Shown: positions 7,588-18,287, counted from the first letter of the stretch. The stretch is 50,291 nucleotides of DNA from Acinetobacter sp. ANC 3832 (GCF_002135415.1 NZ_NEGJ01000019.1:1-50291); one strand, 5' to 3'. Numbers and translations: made by a program. Notes: generated by a model not told the origin, from the letters alone.

Positions 7588-10086
7588 ATGAAAGCAAGGA
7601 TCTTTAAATTGAAAAATCATATGCTGAATGATCAGCCTCCTTATAGAAATATTTTAATTCGATACGGAATTTTAGGCTTAAGTTGTATACTTCTCGCAGG
7701 ATGTAACTCCTCTTCAACTTTAGATCCAGCATCTGCTCCAAAACAGGTCACCATTAAGCGCGATAACTTTGGAACCCCGCATATCTATGCAGACAATACA
7801 TTCGGACTGTTTTATGGATATGGATATGCTGTCGCCACAGATCGGCTATTTCAGATGGAAATGTCTAAACGGACAGGTAAAGGGACAGTAGCCGAAGTCT
7901 TAGGTCCAGACTACTTGCAATATGATATTGCGACTCATAGCCGATTTAACCCTGAAAACATTAAACAGCAGCTCGCTCAACTGTCTCCAGAAGACCGCGC
8001 AATTTTTGAAGGCTATGCAGCCGGCTTTAATAAAAGAATCAAAGAGATTCTAGAAAACCCCGAGCTCATGCCAAAAGAATTCATCGATTATGATTTCAAG
8101 CCATCAGCATGGCAACCCGAAGATATTGCAATGATTTGGGTGGGATTGATTTTGAACCGTTTTTTTGCATCTAGTTCAGAAATATCTAATTTAGATCTGC
8201 TCACTCAGTTGCAAAAAGAAAAGGGACAAGATGAGGGTTTAAAAGTTTATCAGCAATTACGCTGGCTGGATGATCCGAGTGCTCCGACAATTATTCAGTC
8301 AGGGCAAAAAACTCAGCTTTCAGCACACCAGAAGCAAGCCTTCACAAAAGTTCAGCCTATCTCAAAACAAGCAGCAGAAAATTATTTAACTCAAGCACGT
8401 ATTGCTTTAGGCAAAGGGGTCATTGATGGTGTACCCACTGCAAGCAATGCATGGGTTCTAAAGGCTGATAAAACATTGGAGGGACAAGCTGTTTTATATA
8501 ACGGCCCTCAGCAAGGATGGTATACCCCTGCTATTACCTACAGTATTGGCTTACATGGTGCCGGTTATAATTTAACAGGCATAACTCCTGTCGGCCTGCC
8601 TGCTATTTTATTTGGGACCAATGGCAAAATTGCATGGGGTTCAACTGTCGGCTCACTAGATACCAACGATTTTTACCAGCTAAAAATCAATCCAAATAAT
8701 CCCAAAGAATACCTATACCAAGGAGCATACATTCCTTTTGAACATCATCAAGTCAAAATTAAAGTACGAGCACAAGCAGACTATGACTTAGATGTTTATA
8801 AGAGCAAACAAGGTTTTGTTAATGCTTGGGATGAAAAAAATCAAATTGCTTATGCGCAAAAACGTAGCTGGGAAGGTGTTGAGGTTGAAACATTATTGGG
8901 TTGGGCAAATGCAGCCAAAGCCACCAATTGGGAGGGATTTTTAAAACAAGCCAACCGTGTTGCAGCTTCCATCACGTGGTTCTACGCTGATACAGATAAT
9001 AATATTGGTGTTGCTGCATTAGGCCGTTTGCCTATCCGTCCAGAAAATCAGCATCCTCAGCTTCCTGCTCAGGGCGATGGCTCAATGGAATGGCAAGGTT
9101 TCTATGATTTCACTCATAATCCGAAAGAATATAACCCTGAAAAAGGCTATATTGCCAGTTGGAACAATAAAGCTTATGCAGGTTTACGCTCAGACTCATC
9201 TAATTTTTCTCACGTAGACCGTGTCAATGAGTTATTAGAACCCCTCGAAAGTAAACAAAAGCTGAGTCAGCAAGAGATTTGGGACATTAATAAAACTGGC
9301 GCATGGGCTGATCTCAACGCACGCTACTTTATTCCTTCTATGATTAAAGCGACACAGAATCCGAAAGCATCTGAGGCTGCAAAAAAAATAGCACCTTTAC
9401 TAGCCTCTTGGGATTACAAACTTCGTCCAGATCAAAATGCCAAATATTATGAAGGCGCAGCTCCTGCTATTATGCGTATGTGGCTTAATCAAATGATTGA
9501 GTTAGTACTAAAGCCCAATTTATCAGAAAGTATTTACAGTCGTTATACCGATACGCTTTATCCTGTTAATTTAGATCCGCGCAGTACTCAGCCCGCTGGT
9601 GCATCCAAATTAATTTGGAACGCACTTCAAGGAAAACAATCAGGTGTTCCTCAACAAATTGACTTCTTAAAGGGGCAATCTCCTGATGATGTTATTTTAA
9701 ATGCTCTTGAAAATACATTAACAACACTATCTAAACAATACAAATCTGCAGATCCAAATGATTGGAAACTTCCTGTTGCGACCATGGGTTTCTCCAGCAA
9801 AAATTCAGTCGGCATTCCGTGGGCGGATCTGGCGCATCAGCAAAAATTGAGTACTTACGGAAATACAGGCAGTGCCTCTTTTAGAGTGGTACTAAATCCA
9901 AATCAAGTTAGTATGTGTTCAATTCTAGCACCTGGTCAAAGTGGATTTATTCATCGCAATGGAAAGACCGATGTACACTTTGCTGATCAGCTCCCATTAT
10001 TTGAAAACTATCAATGTAAGGATGATGCGGTAAGCCAAAAGCAAATTGATCAAGTGACACAACAAAGTATGACTTTAACCTATTAA
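7588..10086 (+). CDS. penicillin acylase family N-terminal-nucleophile hydrolase, predicted lipoprotein
   Basis: 832 residues in the usual size range of penicillin G and acyl-homoserine-lactone acylase precursors. A hydrophobic stretch ending LAGC is a lipobox, so the protein should be lipid-anchored to the cell envelope, unlike soluble periplasmic relatives. The alpha-chain block (VTIKRDNFGTPHIYADN, GYGYAVATDRLFQMEM) is followed by a spacer. The beta chain then opens at Ser286 in TASNAWVL, the expected autocatalytic nucleophile, with NGPQQGW downstream. It hydrolyses an amide bond, but the acyl donor cannot be read. Start is uncertain: ATG 7588 lacks a clear ribosome site, while TTG 7609 has AAGGA 8 nt upstream and ATG 7621 is also possible. 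It stands alone, with a terminator after it. Confidence 0.85.
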   Translation: MKARIFKLKNHMLNDQPPYRNILIRYGILGLSCILLAGCNSSSTLDPASAPKQVTIKRDNFGTPHIYADNTFGLFYGYGYAVATDRLFQMEMSKRTGKGTVAEVLGPDYLQYDIATHSRFNPENIKQQLAQLSPEDRAIFEGYAAGFNKRIKEILENPELMPKEFIDYDFKPSAWQPEDIAMIWVGLILNRFFASSSEISNLDLLTQLQKEKGQDEGLKVYQQLRWLDDPSAPTIIQSGQKTQLSAHQKQAFTKVQPISKQAAENYLTQARIALGKGVIDGVPTASNAWVLKADKTLEGQAVLYNGPQQGWYTPAITYSIGLHGAGYNLTGITPVGLPAILFGTNGKIAWGSTVGSLDTNDFYQLKINPNNPKEYLYQGAYIPFEHHQVKIKVRAQADYDLDVYKSKQGFVNAWDEKNQIAYAQKRSWEGVEVETLLGWANAAKATNWEGFLKQANRVAASITWFYADTDNNIGVAALGRLPIRPENQHPQLPAQGDGSMEWQGFYDFTHNPKEYNPEKGYIASWNNKAYAGLRSDSSNFSHVDRVNELLEPLESKQKLSQQEIWDINKTGAWADLNARYFIPSMIKATQNPKASEAAKKIAPLLASWDYKLRPDQNAKYYEGAAPAIMRMWLNQMIELVLKPNLSESIYSRYTDTLYPVNLDPRSTQPAGASKLIWNALQGKQSGVPQQIDFLKGQSPDDVILNALENTLTTLSKQYKSADPNDWKLPVATMGFSSKNSVGIPWADLAHQQKLSTYGNTGSASFRVVLNPNQVSMCSILAPGQSGFIHRNGKTDVHFADQLPLFENYQCKDDAVSQKQIDQVTQQSMTLTY

Positions 10087-10102
10087 TTTTTAGTTCTAAA
10101 AC

Positions 10103-10126
10103 GCCCAATATATAGATATATTGGGC
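10103..10126 (+). terminator. Terminator between acylase and channel gene
   Basis: A perfect 11-bp stem, GCCCAATATAT and ATATATTGGGC, with a 2-nt centre starts 17 bp after the acylase stop. It is followed by a weak T-rich tail (TGTTTAGATTTT). It lies between convergent genes and may serve both. Confidence 0.75.
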
Positions 10127-10155
10127 TGTTTAGATTTTAAAGTTTATCCAATCCA

Positions 10156-11092
10156 TCATTTATCAAAATGATGTACATACCGGAAAATCATGCCGGTCCC
10201 TTGTGGTCGATTTTCTGCATCTTGTTCAAAATAAGCATTTGCAACAAGATGGTCATGGGGAGAAAAACTATACATCGCCCCTGGACCGATCGCCCAGACC
10301 TGTTCACGTCGTCCTTTGACATTTTCACCATCCACCTGTGTATCGGTGATTTGATTGAGCCAATATCCATTTATTCCTAACCGAAGCTGTGGTGTGACTG
10401 CATAACTACTTTCAAAGTTGGCATGTAATGCTTGCCCAGCCTGTATGTCTTCAGCATTCCCAAAACTATAATTTGGATCATTATTCTTAAAGTTATAAAG
10501 ATAGTGTAAGCGTGTCGAAAGTGTCCATTTGGGATTCAGCCAATAGGTTGCAGCCCAGTATGGATCAAGTGACACTGCATTGGCACCAGGGTTTATATCC
10601 TTATTATGATCGTATTCACCTGTAGGTAAATTGATTTGAAATTCAAAACGATGGGGAAACTTAGGCCCGTCTTGCCCCATCACTGGATCAAATTGGATAA
10701 AAGGGCCGATAATAATGTCGCCCAATCCCTTATTTGCTTTAATGGCTTGATTATTGAGGCCATCATCCACATCTACATGTGCCAAGCACAGGAATCACCA
10801 TATTTAAGCCAAGATTACCACTGCCCAATTTGATATCTGACATATAACTGATTTGCTGAACAATCGATTGATACTCAATCTCTGACTGAGGGAGTGCGAT
10901 TTTGTTGCCATGTGTATCGCGAATACTATCCGCGCGATAATTCTGAAAATAGGTTTGTGCATACCAACCACTACCTGCTGGAACTGCACCGTCTACAAAA
11001 CTCGATAGACCTAAATTCACAGTTGGCAGATCACTGGCAAAACTTGTATGCGTAATAAAAATCAGACCCAGTATTTTCTTATTCATCTTCAA
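10156..11092 (-). pseudogene. SphA/meta-pathway-type outer-membrane channel, broken by one frameshift
   Basis: Two overlapping frames form one protein of about 311 residues. The first part (11092 down to 10763) has a signal peptide ending THTSFAS, then LPTVNLGLSSFVDGAVPAG. The second part (10785 to 10156) contains beta-barrel sequence ending MIFRYVHHFDK, with the terminal aromatic expected of outer-membrane proteins. The family is the 'meta-pathway of phenol degradation' (SphA-like) channels, often found with alcohol and aldehyde dehydrogenases. Deleting one base at 10784-10785 restores VIPVLAHVDVDDG across the join. The gene has a good AAGGAT site before ATG 11092. It is therefore a recent one-base lesion or a sequence error. 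Confidence 0.85.
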
Positions 11093-11123
11093 TATCCTTA
11101 TTGTTGAGGTAAAATCCTCCTAC

Positions 11124-11147
11124 AGGTAGCAATTGATGCTGCTACCT
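11124..11147. other. Stem-loop between aldehyde dehydrogenase and channel gene
   Basis: AGGTAGCA and TGCTACCT form a perfect 8-bp stem with an 8-nt loop. The T run follows on the plus side, although both flanking genes are on the minus strand. It sits 42 bp beyond the dehydrogenase stop and 32 bp before the channel start, so it may be an RNA processing or attenuation element. Confidence 0.4.
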
Positions 11148-11189
11148 TTTTCTAACTAGATTTGCCTGTTTAAATAATATTGTGCATTT

Positions 11190-12680
11190 TTAATAACGGA
11201 TCATCACTGACTTTAATTCAGTGTAATCCTCAATAAATGCGTCTGAAAATTCACGACCCAGACCAGATGCTTTGACTCCACCAAAAGGAACGGCAGGATC
11301 AAGGAATGTGTGCATATTCACCCAGACTGAGCCTGCTTCAATTTGCGGAATGAGTCGCAAAGCTTTCGCCAAATCATTGGTCCATATACTTGCAGTTAAA
11401 CCAAAACGAGAATGATTCATCATTGAAATTAACTCTTCATCACTTTCAAAAGCAATCACATCCACCACAGGTCCAAATGTTTCCTCAATAAATAATGGAT
11501 CATCCATACCCCGCACTGTTAATAAAGTTGGCTCTACAAAATAGCCTGTTCCTGCAACGACTTTACCACCACAAATGATTTGATTATTTTGATGAGCAAG
11601 ATCCAGATAATGTTTAACCTTCTCAAAATGTGGCTTATTTGAAAGTGGACCAAACATAGAGGATTCATCCAGCGGTGAACCTATTTTAAATTGCTGAAGA
11701 GCTACGGCTGCTTTTTGAATAAACTCTTCATATTTAGAACGATGCACAAAAAAACGTTCTGGTGCTGCACACACTTGACCTTGATGGACAAAACTGGCTT
11801 GTAAAAGTGTTGGTAAAATTTCATCTATTTGAGTATCCGCTAAAATCGCAGCTGCATTTTTTCCGCCTAGTTCTAAGCTGACACGGGTTAAATCGTTATG
11901 CATCGCTTGTTTGCCAATCGCAATTCCTGTGGGTACAGAACCTGTAAACGAAACTTTTTTAATCTTTTTAGAGTCAATTAAATATTGGCCAGTTTCTCCT
12001 GTGCCTGTGACAATATTAATCACACCTGCGGGGATGCCTGCTTCTATTGCAAGCTCGGCTAAACGTAATAATGAAAGTGTTGTGAACTCACTAGGTTTAA
12101 GCACGATTGTACAACCCGTTGTCAATGCCGAACCAATCTTCCAACATCCGATCATCAAGGAAAAATTCCACGGCACGATCCCTGCCACAACCCCAACAGG
12201 TTGACGCACCGTATAAGCTGTATATTTTTCACCATTGGCTGAGGGAATAGAAGGTTGCATGGTTTGACCATGAATTTTGGTGGCCCAACCAGCAAAATAT
12301 CTTAAAAACACGACAGTCTGAGCAACTTCTAAGTGTCGAGAAAGATTAATCAACTTGCCTGTAGTCAAAGTTTCTAGTTGTGCTAGTTCCTCCGTATGCT
12401 GTTCAACCAGATCAGCAAGCTTATTCAGCTTTTGCCCGCGCTCATAAGGTGATGTATTGGCCCAAACATTTAGAAAAGCATCTTGCGCACTGTTTACAGC
12501 GGCCTCAACATCGGATTTAGTCCCAATCGTAATACTTGAAACAGCCTGTTCCGTTGCTGGGTTAATCAGCTCAATTCGAGTACGCGTATCATCGAATTCA
12601 ATATGTTGGCCATGAATAAAATGACCGTGTTGACGTTGCAAAAAAGTTTGGACACTCGCTAAAATTTGTACTTGGTTCAT
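11190..12680 (-). CDS. NAD(P)-dependent aldehyde dehydrogenase (phenylacetaldehyde/betaine aldehyde type)
   Basis: 496 residues from ATG 12680, which is preceded by AGGATAA; the longer frame to 12716 lacks such a site. The family active-site glutamate lies in VSLELGGKNAA and the catalytic Cys in HQGQVCAAPERF. The coenzyme-binding turn FTGSVPTGIAIG and the C-terminal KASGLGREFSD are also typical. It oxidises an aldehyde to the acid in the cytoplasm. It follows the GMC oxidoreductase by 66 bp and precedes an outer-membrane channel, with an AraC regulator upstream. This suggests an alcohol to aldehyde to acid pathway. Closest in style to FeaB or BetB, but the substrate is not proven; indole-3-acetaldehyde is an attractive guess given the iac neighbours. 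Confidence 0.88.
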   Translation of the reverse strand: MNQVQILASVQTFLQRQHGHFIHGQHIEFDDTRTRIELINPATEQAVSSITIGTKSDVEAAVNSAQDAFLNVWANTSPYERGQKLNKLADLVEQHTEELAQLETLTTGKLINLSRHLEVAQTVVFLRYFAGWATKIHGQTMQPSIPSANGEKYTAYTVRQPVGVVAGIVPWNFSLMIGCWKIGSALTTGCTIVLKPSEFTTLSLLRLAELAIEAGIPAGVINIVTGTGETGQYLIDSKKIKKVSFTGSVPTGIAIGKQAMHNDLTRVSLELGGKNAAAILADTQIDEILPTLLQASFVHQGQVCAAPERFFVHRSKYEEFIQKAAVALQQFKIGSPLDESSMFGPLSNKPHFEKVKHYLDLAHQNNQIICGGKVVAGTGYFVEPTLLTVRGMDDPLFIEETFGPVVDVIAFESDEELISMMNHSRFGLTASIWTNDLAKALRLIPQIEAGSVWVNMHTFLDPAVPFGGVKASGLGREFSDAFIEDYTELKSVMIRY

Positions 12681-12746
12681 CTTATTATCCTGTGTTCTAT
12701 ATAAAAATCTTGGCAATTTAAGTTCAGCAATTTCTATGAGATTCAG

Positions 12747-14351
12747 TTATGCATTTAGAATAAAGTCAGCACCGCGCTCACCAATCATGATGGCAATGGC
12801 GTTGGTATTTCCACTTGGTACTTGTGGGCAAATGGAACAGTCAATCACGCGTAAATTTTGAAAACCATACACTTTAAGGGTTTGGTCAGTAACGGAGTCT
12901 TGTGAAAAATTGCCCATTTTACAGCTGCCTGCGGGATGGTAGACCGTTTTAATATTTTGACGCATCCACAGATCAATCGCAGCAATGTCATCGGGATCGA
13001 TATTTGCTGGTTCAATAATGTCTTTGACTATAGATTTTAATACAGGCTGTTGTAGTAAACGCAGCCCTGCCTGAACCGCGCGGATATTGGCATCAATATC
13101 TTCTTGATGACCTAAATAGTTTGGATCAATGGTCGGCAAAGCATTTGGGTCTTTACTGCTTAAACGTAAACTGCCTCGTGCTTTGGGTTGTACATGTCCA
13201 ACCTTAATGGTGAGACCATGTTCTTGTGCCACTGCTTTTTCACCTGGCGTATTATCAAAATTATCCAGTACTGGCAAGAAATGGAACTGTACATCAGGTC
13301 GGCCATGGTTATTGGTATCAATAAAGCCACCGCCTTCTAAAATATTAGACGTTAATAAACCAGAACGGGTAAAGCGCCATTGTAAAAAGTGCCGTAGTGC
13401 TTTTAAACCTTGATCTTCCCCAAGCAAGCTATTCTTGGTTTTAACAGTTGCATTCACTGACATATGTAAATGATCATGAAAATTCTCACCCACAGGTAAG
13501 TCTTGAATACATTCAATACCCAGTTCATTTAAATGCTGTTTTGGGCCAATCCCTGAGAGTAATAAAACTTTTGGACTACCAATTGCACCAGCACTGACAA
13601 TAATTTCTTTGCTTGCGTGTACAGTAACAGCGGATTTTCCAGCAATGCTATAGGTTACGCCTGTCGCCCGACCGGCATGTGTTTCGATTTTATGAACCAG
13701 TGCATCGGTCACCACAGTAAGATCTGCAAGATGTTCAACCGCTTTTAAATAGGTCTTTGCAGTACTGGCTCTTTCACCACGCAAGGTTGTGGTTTGATAA
13801 AAGCCGACACCTGCTTGATCCCATCCATTGAGATCATTGACATATTTCATCCCCATTTGCTGACCTGCTTGAATACAGACAAGTGTTAAAGGATGACGAT
13901 AACGATTTTCACTGACAGGTAAAATACCCTCTTGTCCGTGATACTCATCCGCAAGGCTTTCATTCTTTTCAGCTTTTTTAAAAAATGGAAGCACCTTTTG
14001 ATAAGACCAATTGTTACAGCCCCATTCAGATGCCCATAGATCATAATCCTGACGTTGTCCACGACAGTACACCATGCCATTGACAGAGCTACCTCCGCCA
14101 AGAACTTTTCCTTGTGCAAGAATCATTTCACGGTGATTACAATGTTTTTGTGGAACCGTCATATACGGCCATGATTTTTGTTGAAACACTTTGATCACTG
14201 TTGCAGGGATCGTATGGAACATACTATTGTCCTTCGTCCCCGCCTCTAAAACCAGCACTCGTCCTGCTTTTGCTTGTAATAATCGTGCTGCGACCACACA
14301 GCCTGCCGACCCTGCCCCAATAATAATATAGTCATATTCTGCTTGCATCAT
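12747..14351 (-). CDS. GMC family FAD-dependent alcohol oxidoreductase (choline dehydrogenase-like)
   Basis: 534 residues. The FAD-binding Rossmann motif IIIGAGSAGCVVAARL is at about 9-24, followed by the family signature GKVLGGGSSVNGMVYCRG. The second GMC signature is GAIGSPKVLLLSGIGP, and the C-terminal catalytic His and Asn are in VYHPAGSCKMG and SGNTNAIAIMIGE. Members oxidise primary alcohols such as choline, benzyl-type or aliphatic alcohols. No betaine genes (betI, betT) are nearby, so choline is not favoured. With the adjoining aldehyde dehydrogenase it would convert an alcohol to an acid. Starts at an ATGATG at 14351 with a weak AGGCAAGC upstream. Confidence 0.88.
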   Translation of the reverse strand: MMQAEYDYIIIGAGSAGCVVAARLLQAKAGRVLVLEAGTKDNSMFHTIPATVIKVFQQKSWPYMTVPQKHCNHREMILAQGKVLGGGSSVNGMVYCRGQRQDYDLWASEWGCNNWSYQKVLPFFKKAEKNESLADEYHGQEGILPVSENRYRHPLTLVCIQAGQQMGMKYVNDLNGWDQAGVGFYQTTTLRGERASTAKTYLKAVEHLADLTVVTDALVHKIETHAGRATGVTYSIAGKSAVTVHASKEIIVSAGAIGSPKVLLLSGIGPKQHLNELGIECIQDLPVGENFHDHLHMSVNATVKTKNSLLGEDQGLKALRHFLQWRFTRSGLLTSNILEGGGFIDTNNHGRPDVQFHFLPVLDNFDNTPGEKAVAQEHGLTIKVGHVQPKARGSLRLSSKDPNALPTIDPNYLGHQEDIDANIRAVQAGLRLLQQPVLKSIVKDIIEPANIDPDDIAAIDLWMRQNIKTVYHPAGSCKMGNFSQDSVTDQTLKVYGFQNLRVIDCSICPQVPSGNTNAIAIMIGERGADFILNA

Positions 14352-14474
14352 GCTTGCCTACTCATTCAATTCCTTGAATAAGATTTCACCATGATTACAG
14401 CGGATGTTCTTGTTTAAACGTGACTCACTTTATGTGAAATTGTGACATTAACAGGAGATCTAAAAATTCATTCA

Positions 14475-15383
14475 CTACACTTTTAAGCGATATTGTTTCG
14501 GTGAAAGCCCTATCATCTTACGAAATAATTTTGAGAAATGAGCACTGTCACCAAATCCCCACTTCAAAGCAATTTCAGTAATCGATAGACTTTTATTTTT
14601 GCCATCTTTTAATTCATACTGAATTTTTTCGATACGGTGCATTTGAATAAACTTGTGTACAGATTGCTGTTGATGTTCAAATAATCGGTGTAAATGCCGA
14701 AGTGAAATCCCTAAATGATTTGCGATCATTTGTGCATTCAAACTTTGCTGATTGAGATGTTCAAAAATAAATCGCTCTGCTTTTATTTTGAGATGACTGG
14801 AAATTTCAATATTTTTATAGTTAATTGTCGGTTTGATTAAAGCAATCAAGGCATCTTCAAAAGCATTGCCATCCTCTTTTGCATACCAAAGCTCAATCTT
14901 TTCAGGTGATAGATTTTGCAACATACTTTTCAGCAAATGCCCACTCATATTGGAAGTGTTTAATTTGCCAAAATGATCGACTGTAATGCCTTGCCTGAAT
15001 AATTTCTCACGCGACAAATGCACTGAAACATGACTAAATAAACCTTGTGGATACATATCAATCGTTTCTTCAGGATCAAGTAAGGTAATGTCTCCTTCAT
15101 TTAAATCAATATTTTGATCTTTATAAACAATCCGCATCTTACCTGTGTACTGAATCACCAAAAAACAGAAACGATCTTTCACTCGATCGGGCATACCACT
15201 TTTTCTACAAATATGACTGGCATTACTTTTTATAAAAGCAACCTCTGTCTCACCTAATAAAAAAAATTTTACTTCACCAATAAATAAATTATTATGCTTA
15301 TGAAAGGTCGTTTCAAAGTCACCACAGATCTTTTGAATAGATTGCTTCCACTGCACAATTTCATTTTCTTTAGCTTGATTCAT
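14475..15383 (-). CDS. AraC family transcriptional regulator (FeaR-like layout)
   Basis: About 302 residues. The N-terminal half (to about 180) is a sensing domain of the AraC-binding type. The C-terminal hundred residues form the double helix-turn-helix: NAQMIANHLGISLRHLHRLF, then SLSITEIALKWGFGDSAHFS followed by the typical ending KMIGLSPKQYRLK. The start is set at ATG 15383 because AAGGGG lies 7 nt upstream; the ATG at 15389 overlaps the ribosome site. It is in line with, and 123 bp upstream of, the GMC gene, so it probably controls GMC, aldehyde dehydrogenase and channel genes. The domain arrangement matches FeaR, which responds to aromatic amine breakdown, but the inducer is unknown. Confidence 0.85.
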   Translation of the reverse strand: MNQAKENEIVQWKQSIQKICGDFETTFHKHNNLFIGEVKFFLLGETEVAFIKSNASHICRKSGMPDRVKDRFCFLVIQYTGKMRIVYKDQNIDLNEGDITLLDPEETIDMYPQGLFSHVSVHLSREKLFRQGITVDHFGKLNTSNMSGHLLKSMLQNLSPEKIELWYAKEDGNAFEDALIALIKPTINYKNIEISSHLKIKAERFIFEHLNQQSLNAQMIANHLGISLRHLHRLFEHQQQSVHKFIQMHRIEKIQYELKDGKNKSLSITEIALKWGFGDSAHFSKLFRKMIGLSPKQYRLKV

Positions 15384-15480
15384 ATCCATTCCCCTTGGAC
15401 AGATCGATTCAATAGTTTGAGTAGCTTTGCTTTATCTTTTCCAACACCATTAAAAATTCTATCTCAATAAATCCAAATAA

Positions 15481-15508
15481 CCGACAAATTCATCTAGATA
15501 TTTGTCGG
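15481..15508 (-). terminator. Terminator at the end of the iac operon
   Basis: CCGACAAAT and ATTTGTCGG form a perfect 9-bp stem with a 10-nt loop, 11 bp past the iacG stop on the minus strand. It is followed on that strand by a T-rich tail. It separates the iac transcript from the AraC gene. Confidence 0.8.
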
Positions 15509-15519
15509 TCAGTTGATGT

Positions 15520-16500
<981 letters not shown>

Positions 16501-16552
16501 CTATTCCTGTGCGGACTCAATACTTTGCAATTCCAATTTGAATTGTAGTTAC

Positions 16553-17506
16553 TTAAATATCTAAAACCAGACGGGCAGATTTAGATCGAGAACAACACAC
16601 TAGTATTTGATCATTGCTGGCTTTCTCTTCATCGGTAAAATATACATCGCGGTGATCCGGCTCACCTTCAATCACATCGCACATGCATGTACCGCAAACG
16701 CCCTGCTCACATGACATTTCTATCTCAATGCCTTCACGTGCCAATGCCTGTAAAATAGTTTCCTCAGCATCGACTATAATGATTTTACCGCTGCGTTCAG
16801 CCACGACTTCAAAAGCATCACCACTCGTTTCCACATCTACTTGAAAATACTCTTTATGAATCTGATTTTCGGGAAAGTTCTGAGTCAGCGCTAGATTAAT
16901 GATCCAATCCATAAATCCATTTGGACCACAAGTATAAATATGGCTATCTACATCAATATTTTGAATAGCTGATTGAAAAAAGTCACGATGATTCGCACCT
17001 TCTGATTTAAAATGAAGGGTTGTGAATTGAGCCAGTTCACCGTTTTTAATCTCGTCTACAAAGGCACAGCTCTCTGGACTTGCGCCGCAATAATGCAATT
17101 CAAAAGACTCACCTTGATGCGCCAACTGATATGCCATCGTAATCAGTGGAGTAATGCCAATCCCCCCACCAATCAACACAGAATGTTTAGCTTCCACCAA
17201 AGAAAAAAGATTTTTTGGCTCGCTGACTTGAATATGCATACCATCTTTTAAATCGTCGAAAGCAGATACAGAGCCACCTCTAGATTCAGGATCACGTAAA
17301 ATTCCTAAACGGAAAATACCTGTTTCATCTGGATTTTGGCAAAGTGAATACTGGCGTACCATACCATTCGGCAGGTGCACATCAATATGTGCACCTGCGT
17401 CAATTTTAGGTAAGGCTGTAGATGTTGCGGATTCAAATTCCATGACTGCAACATTTTCGCCTTCTACATGGCGGTTTTTGACAACAACATTATAAAGTTC
17501 AGTCAT
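16553..17506 (-). CDS. iacF: oxygenase reductase with FMN, NAD and 2Fe-2S domains (IacF)
   Basis: 317 residues arranged like phthalate dioxygenase or vanillate demethylase reductases. The FMN-binding site is RQYSLCQNP (about 51), the NAD domain GGGIGITPLITMAY (about 112), and the C-terminal plant-type ferredoxin has CEQGVCGTCMCD with a distal CC pair (LVCCSRS). It passes electrons from NAD(P)H to the Rieske oxygenase IacCD. A strong AGGAG site precedes the ATG, and the gene lies 34 bp after iacE. In iac clusters the reductase is described as part of the step acting on the oxidised indole ring. Confidence 0.88.
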   Translation of the reverse strand: MTELYNVVVKNRHVEGENVAVMEFESATSTALPKIDAGAHIDVHLPNGMVRQYSLCQNPDETGIFRLGILRDPESRGGSVSAFDDLKDGMHIQVSEPKNLFSLVEAKHSVLIGGGIGITPLITMAYQLAHQGESFELHYCGASPESCAFVDEIKNGELAQFTTLHFKSEGANHRDFFQSAIQNIDVDSHIYTCGPNGFMDWIINLALTQNFPENQIHKEYFQVDVETSGDAFEVVAERSGKIIIVDAEETILQALAREGIEIEMSCEQGVCGTCMCDVIEGEPDHRDVYFTDEEKASNDQILVCCSRSKSARLVLDI

Positions 17507-17540
17507 AATGAATCTCCTCTTTATGCATTAAACCCAAGGC

Positions 17541-18278
17541 TTAACGCATAAATAATCCGCCGTTAATATCCCATGTTGCACCTGTCACGAAACTGGCATT
17601 TGGACTTGCCAATAACGCGCACGTTTCAGCAATAAACTCCATACTGCCCAAAGCTTTGACAGGGATATTCTGAATAAATTGTGCCATTTTTTCATCAGAT
17701 ACCACGCTATGCACAATCGGTGATTCCATTGGCCCTGGTGCAACTGCATTGACCGTGACACCTTTCGCAGCAAATTCTTTGGCAAAAATTTTGGTCAGGG
17801 TTACAATGGCACCTTTCGTTGCTGCATAGTGCGCGCCCGTTGCTGTTCCGCCATTTTGACCTGCTAAAGACGCCATATTGACAATACGGCCATAGCCTTT
17901 ATCTGCCATATATTTACCAATAATCTGACACGACTGAAATGTACCGCGCTGATTGACTTGTGTGATCCAATCAAAATCAGCCGCGGTAATCTCTAAAACA
18001 GGCGTTGCTTTGGTGACCGTCGCGTTATTGATCAGTACATCAAGTTTTGAAAACTTCTCTTCAATCCACTGCACAGCGGCATGAAAATCTGCTTCAACAG
18101 AAATATCCAGCTTCAGAGAAAACATATTATTCGCATTTACACTGCGTACTTTAGCCGCTTCAGCTTTTTCCAGTGTGCTTGCAGATAAAATAACTTGATG
18201 ACCTTGGCTAGCAAGGTATTCTGCAACCACATTGCCTAAACCTGATGCTGCACCAGTCACTAAAACAACCTGTTTCAT
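17541..18278 (-). CDS. iacE: short-chain dehydrogenase/reductase (IacE)
   Basis: 245 residues, a classical SDR. The cofactor motif VTGAASGLGNVVAEYL is at the N terminus, VLINNATVT is the NNAG-type strand, and the catalytic residues are Ser in VNMASLAG and YAATK with Tyr and Lys. In the reported indole-3-acetate pathway this enzyme acts on hydroxylated indole-acetate intermediates. It ends GATWDINGGLF, as usual for the family. AGGAG precedes ATG 18278, and the gene is 9 bp after iacD. Confidence 0.87.
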   Translation of the reverse strand: MKQVVLVTGAASGLGNVVAEYLASQGHQVILSASTLEKAEAAKVRSVNANNMFSLKLDISVEADFHAAVQWIEEKFSKLDVLINNATVTKATPVLEITAADFDWITQVNQRGTFQSCQIIGKYMADKGYGRIVNMASLAGQNGGTATGAHYAATKGAIVTLTKIFAKEFAAKGVTVNAVAPGPMESPIVHSVVSDEKMAQFIQNIPVKALGSMEFIAETCALLASPNASFVTGATWDINGGLFMR

Positions 18279-18287
18279 TTTCTTCTC

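Noticed and set aside
12747..14351. Choline dehydrogenase BetA with BetB
   Set aside because: Family match is general; no betI or betT is nearby, and the regulator and channel point to another alcohol.
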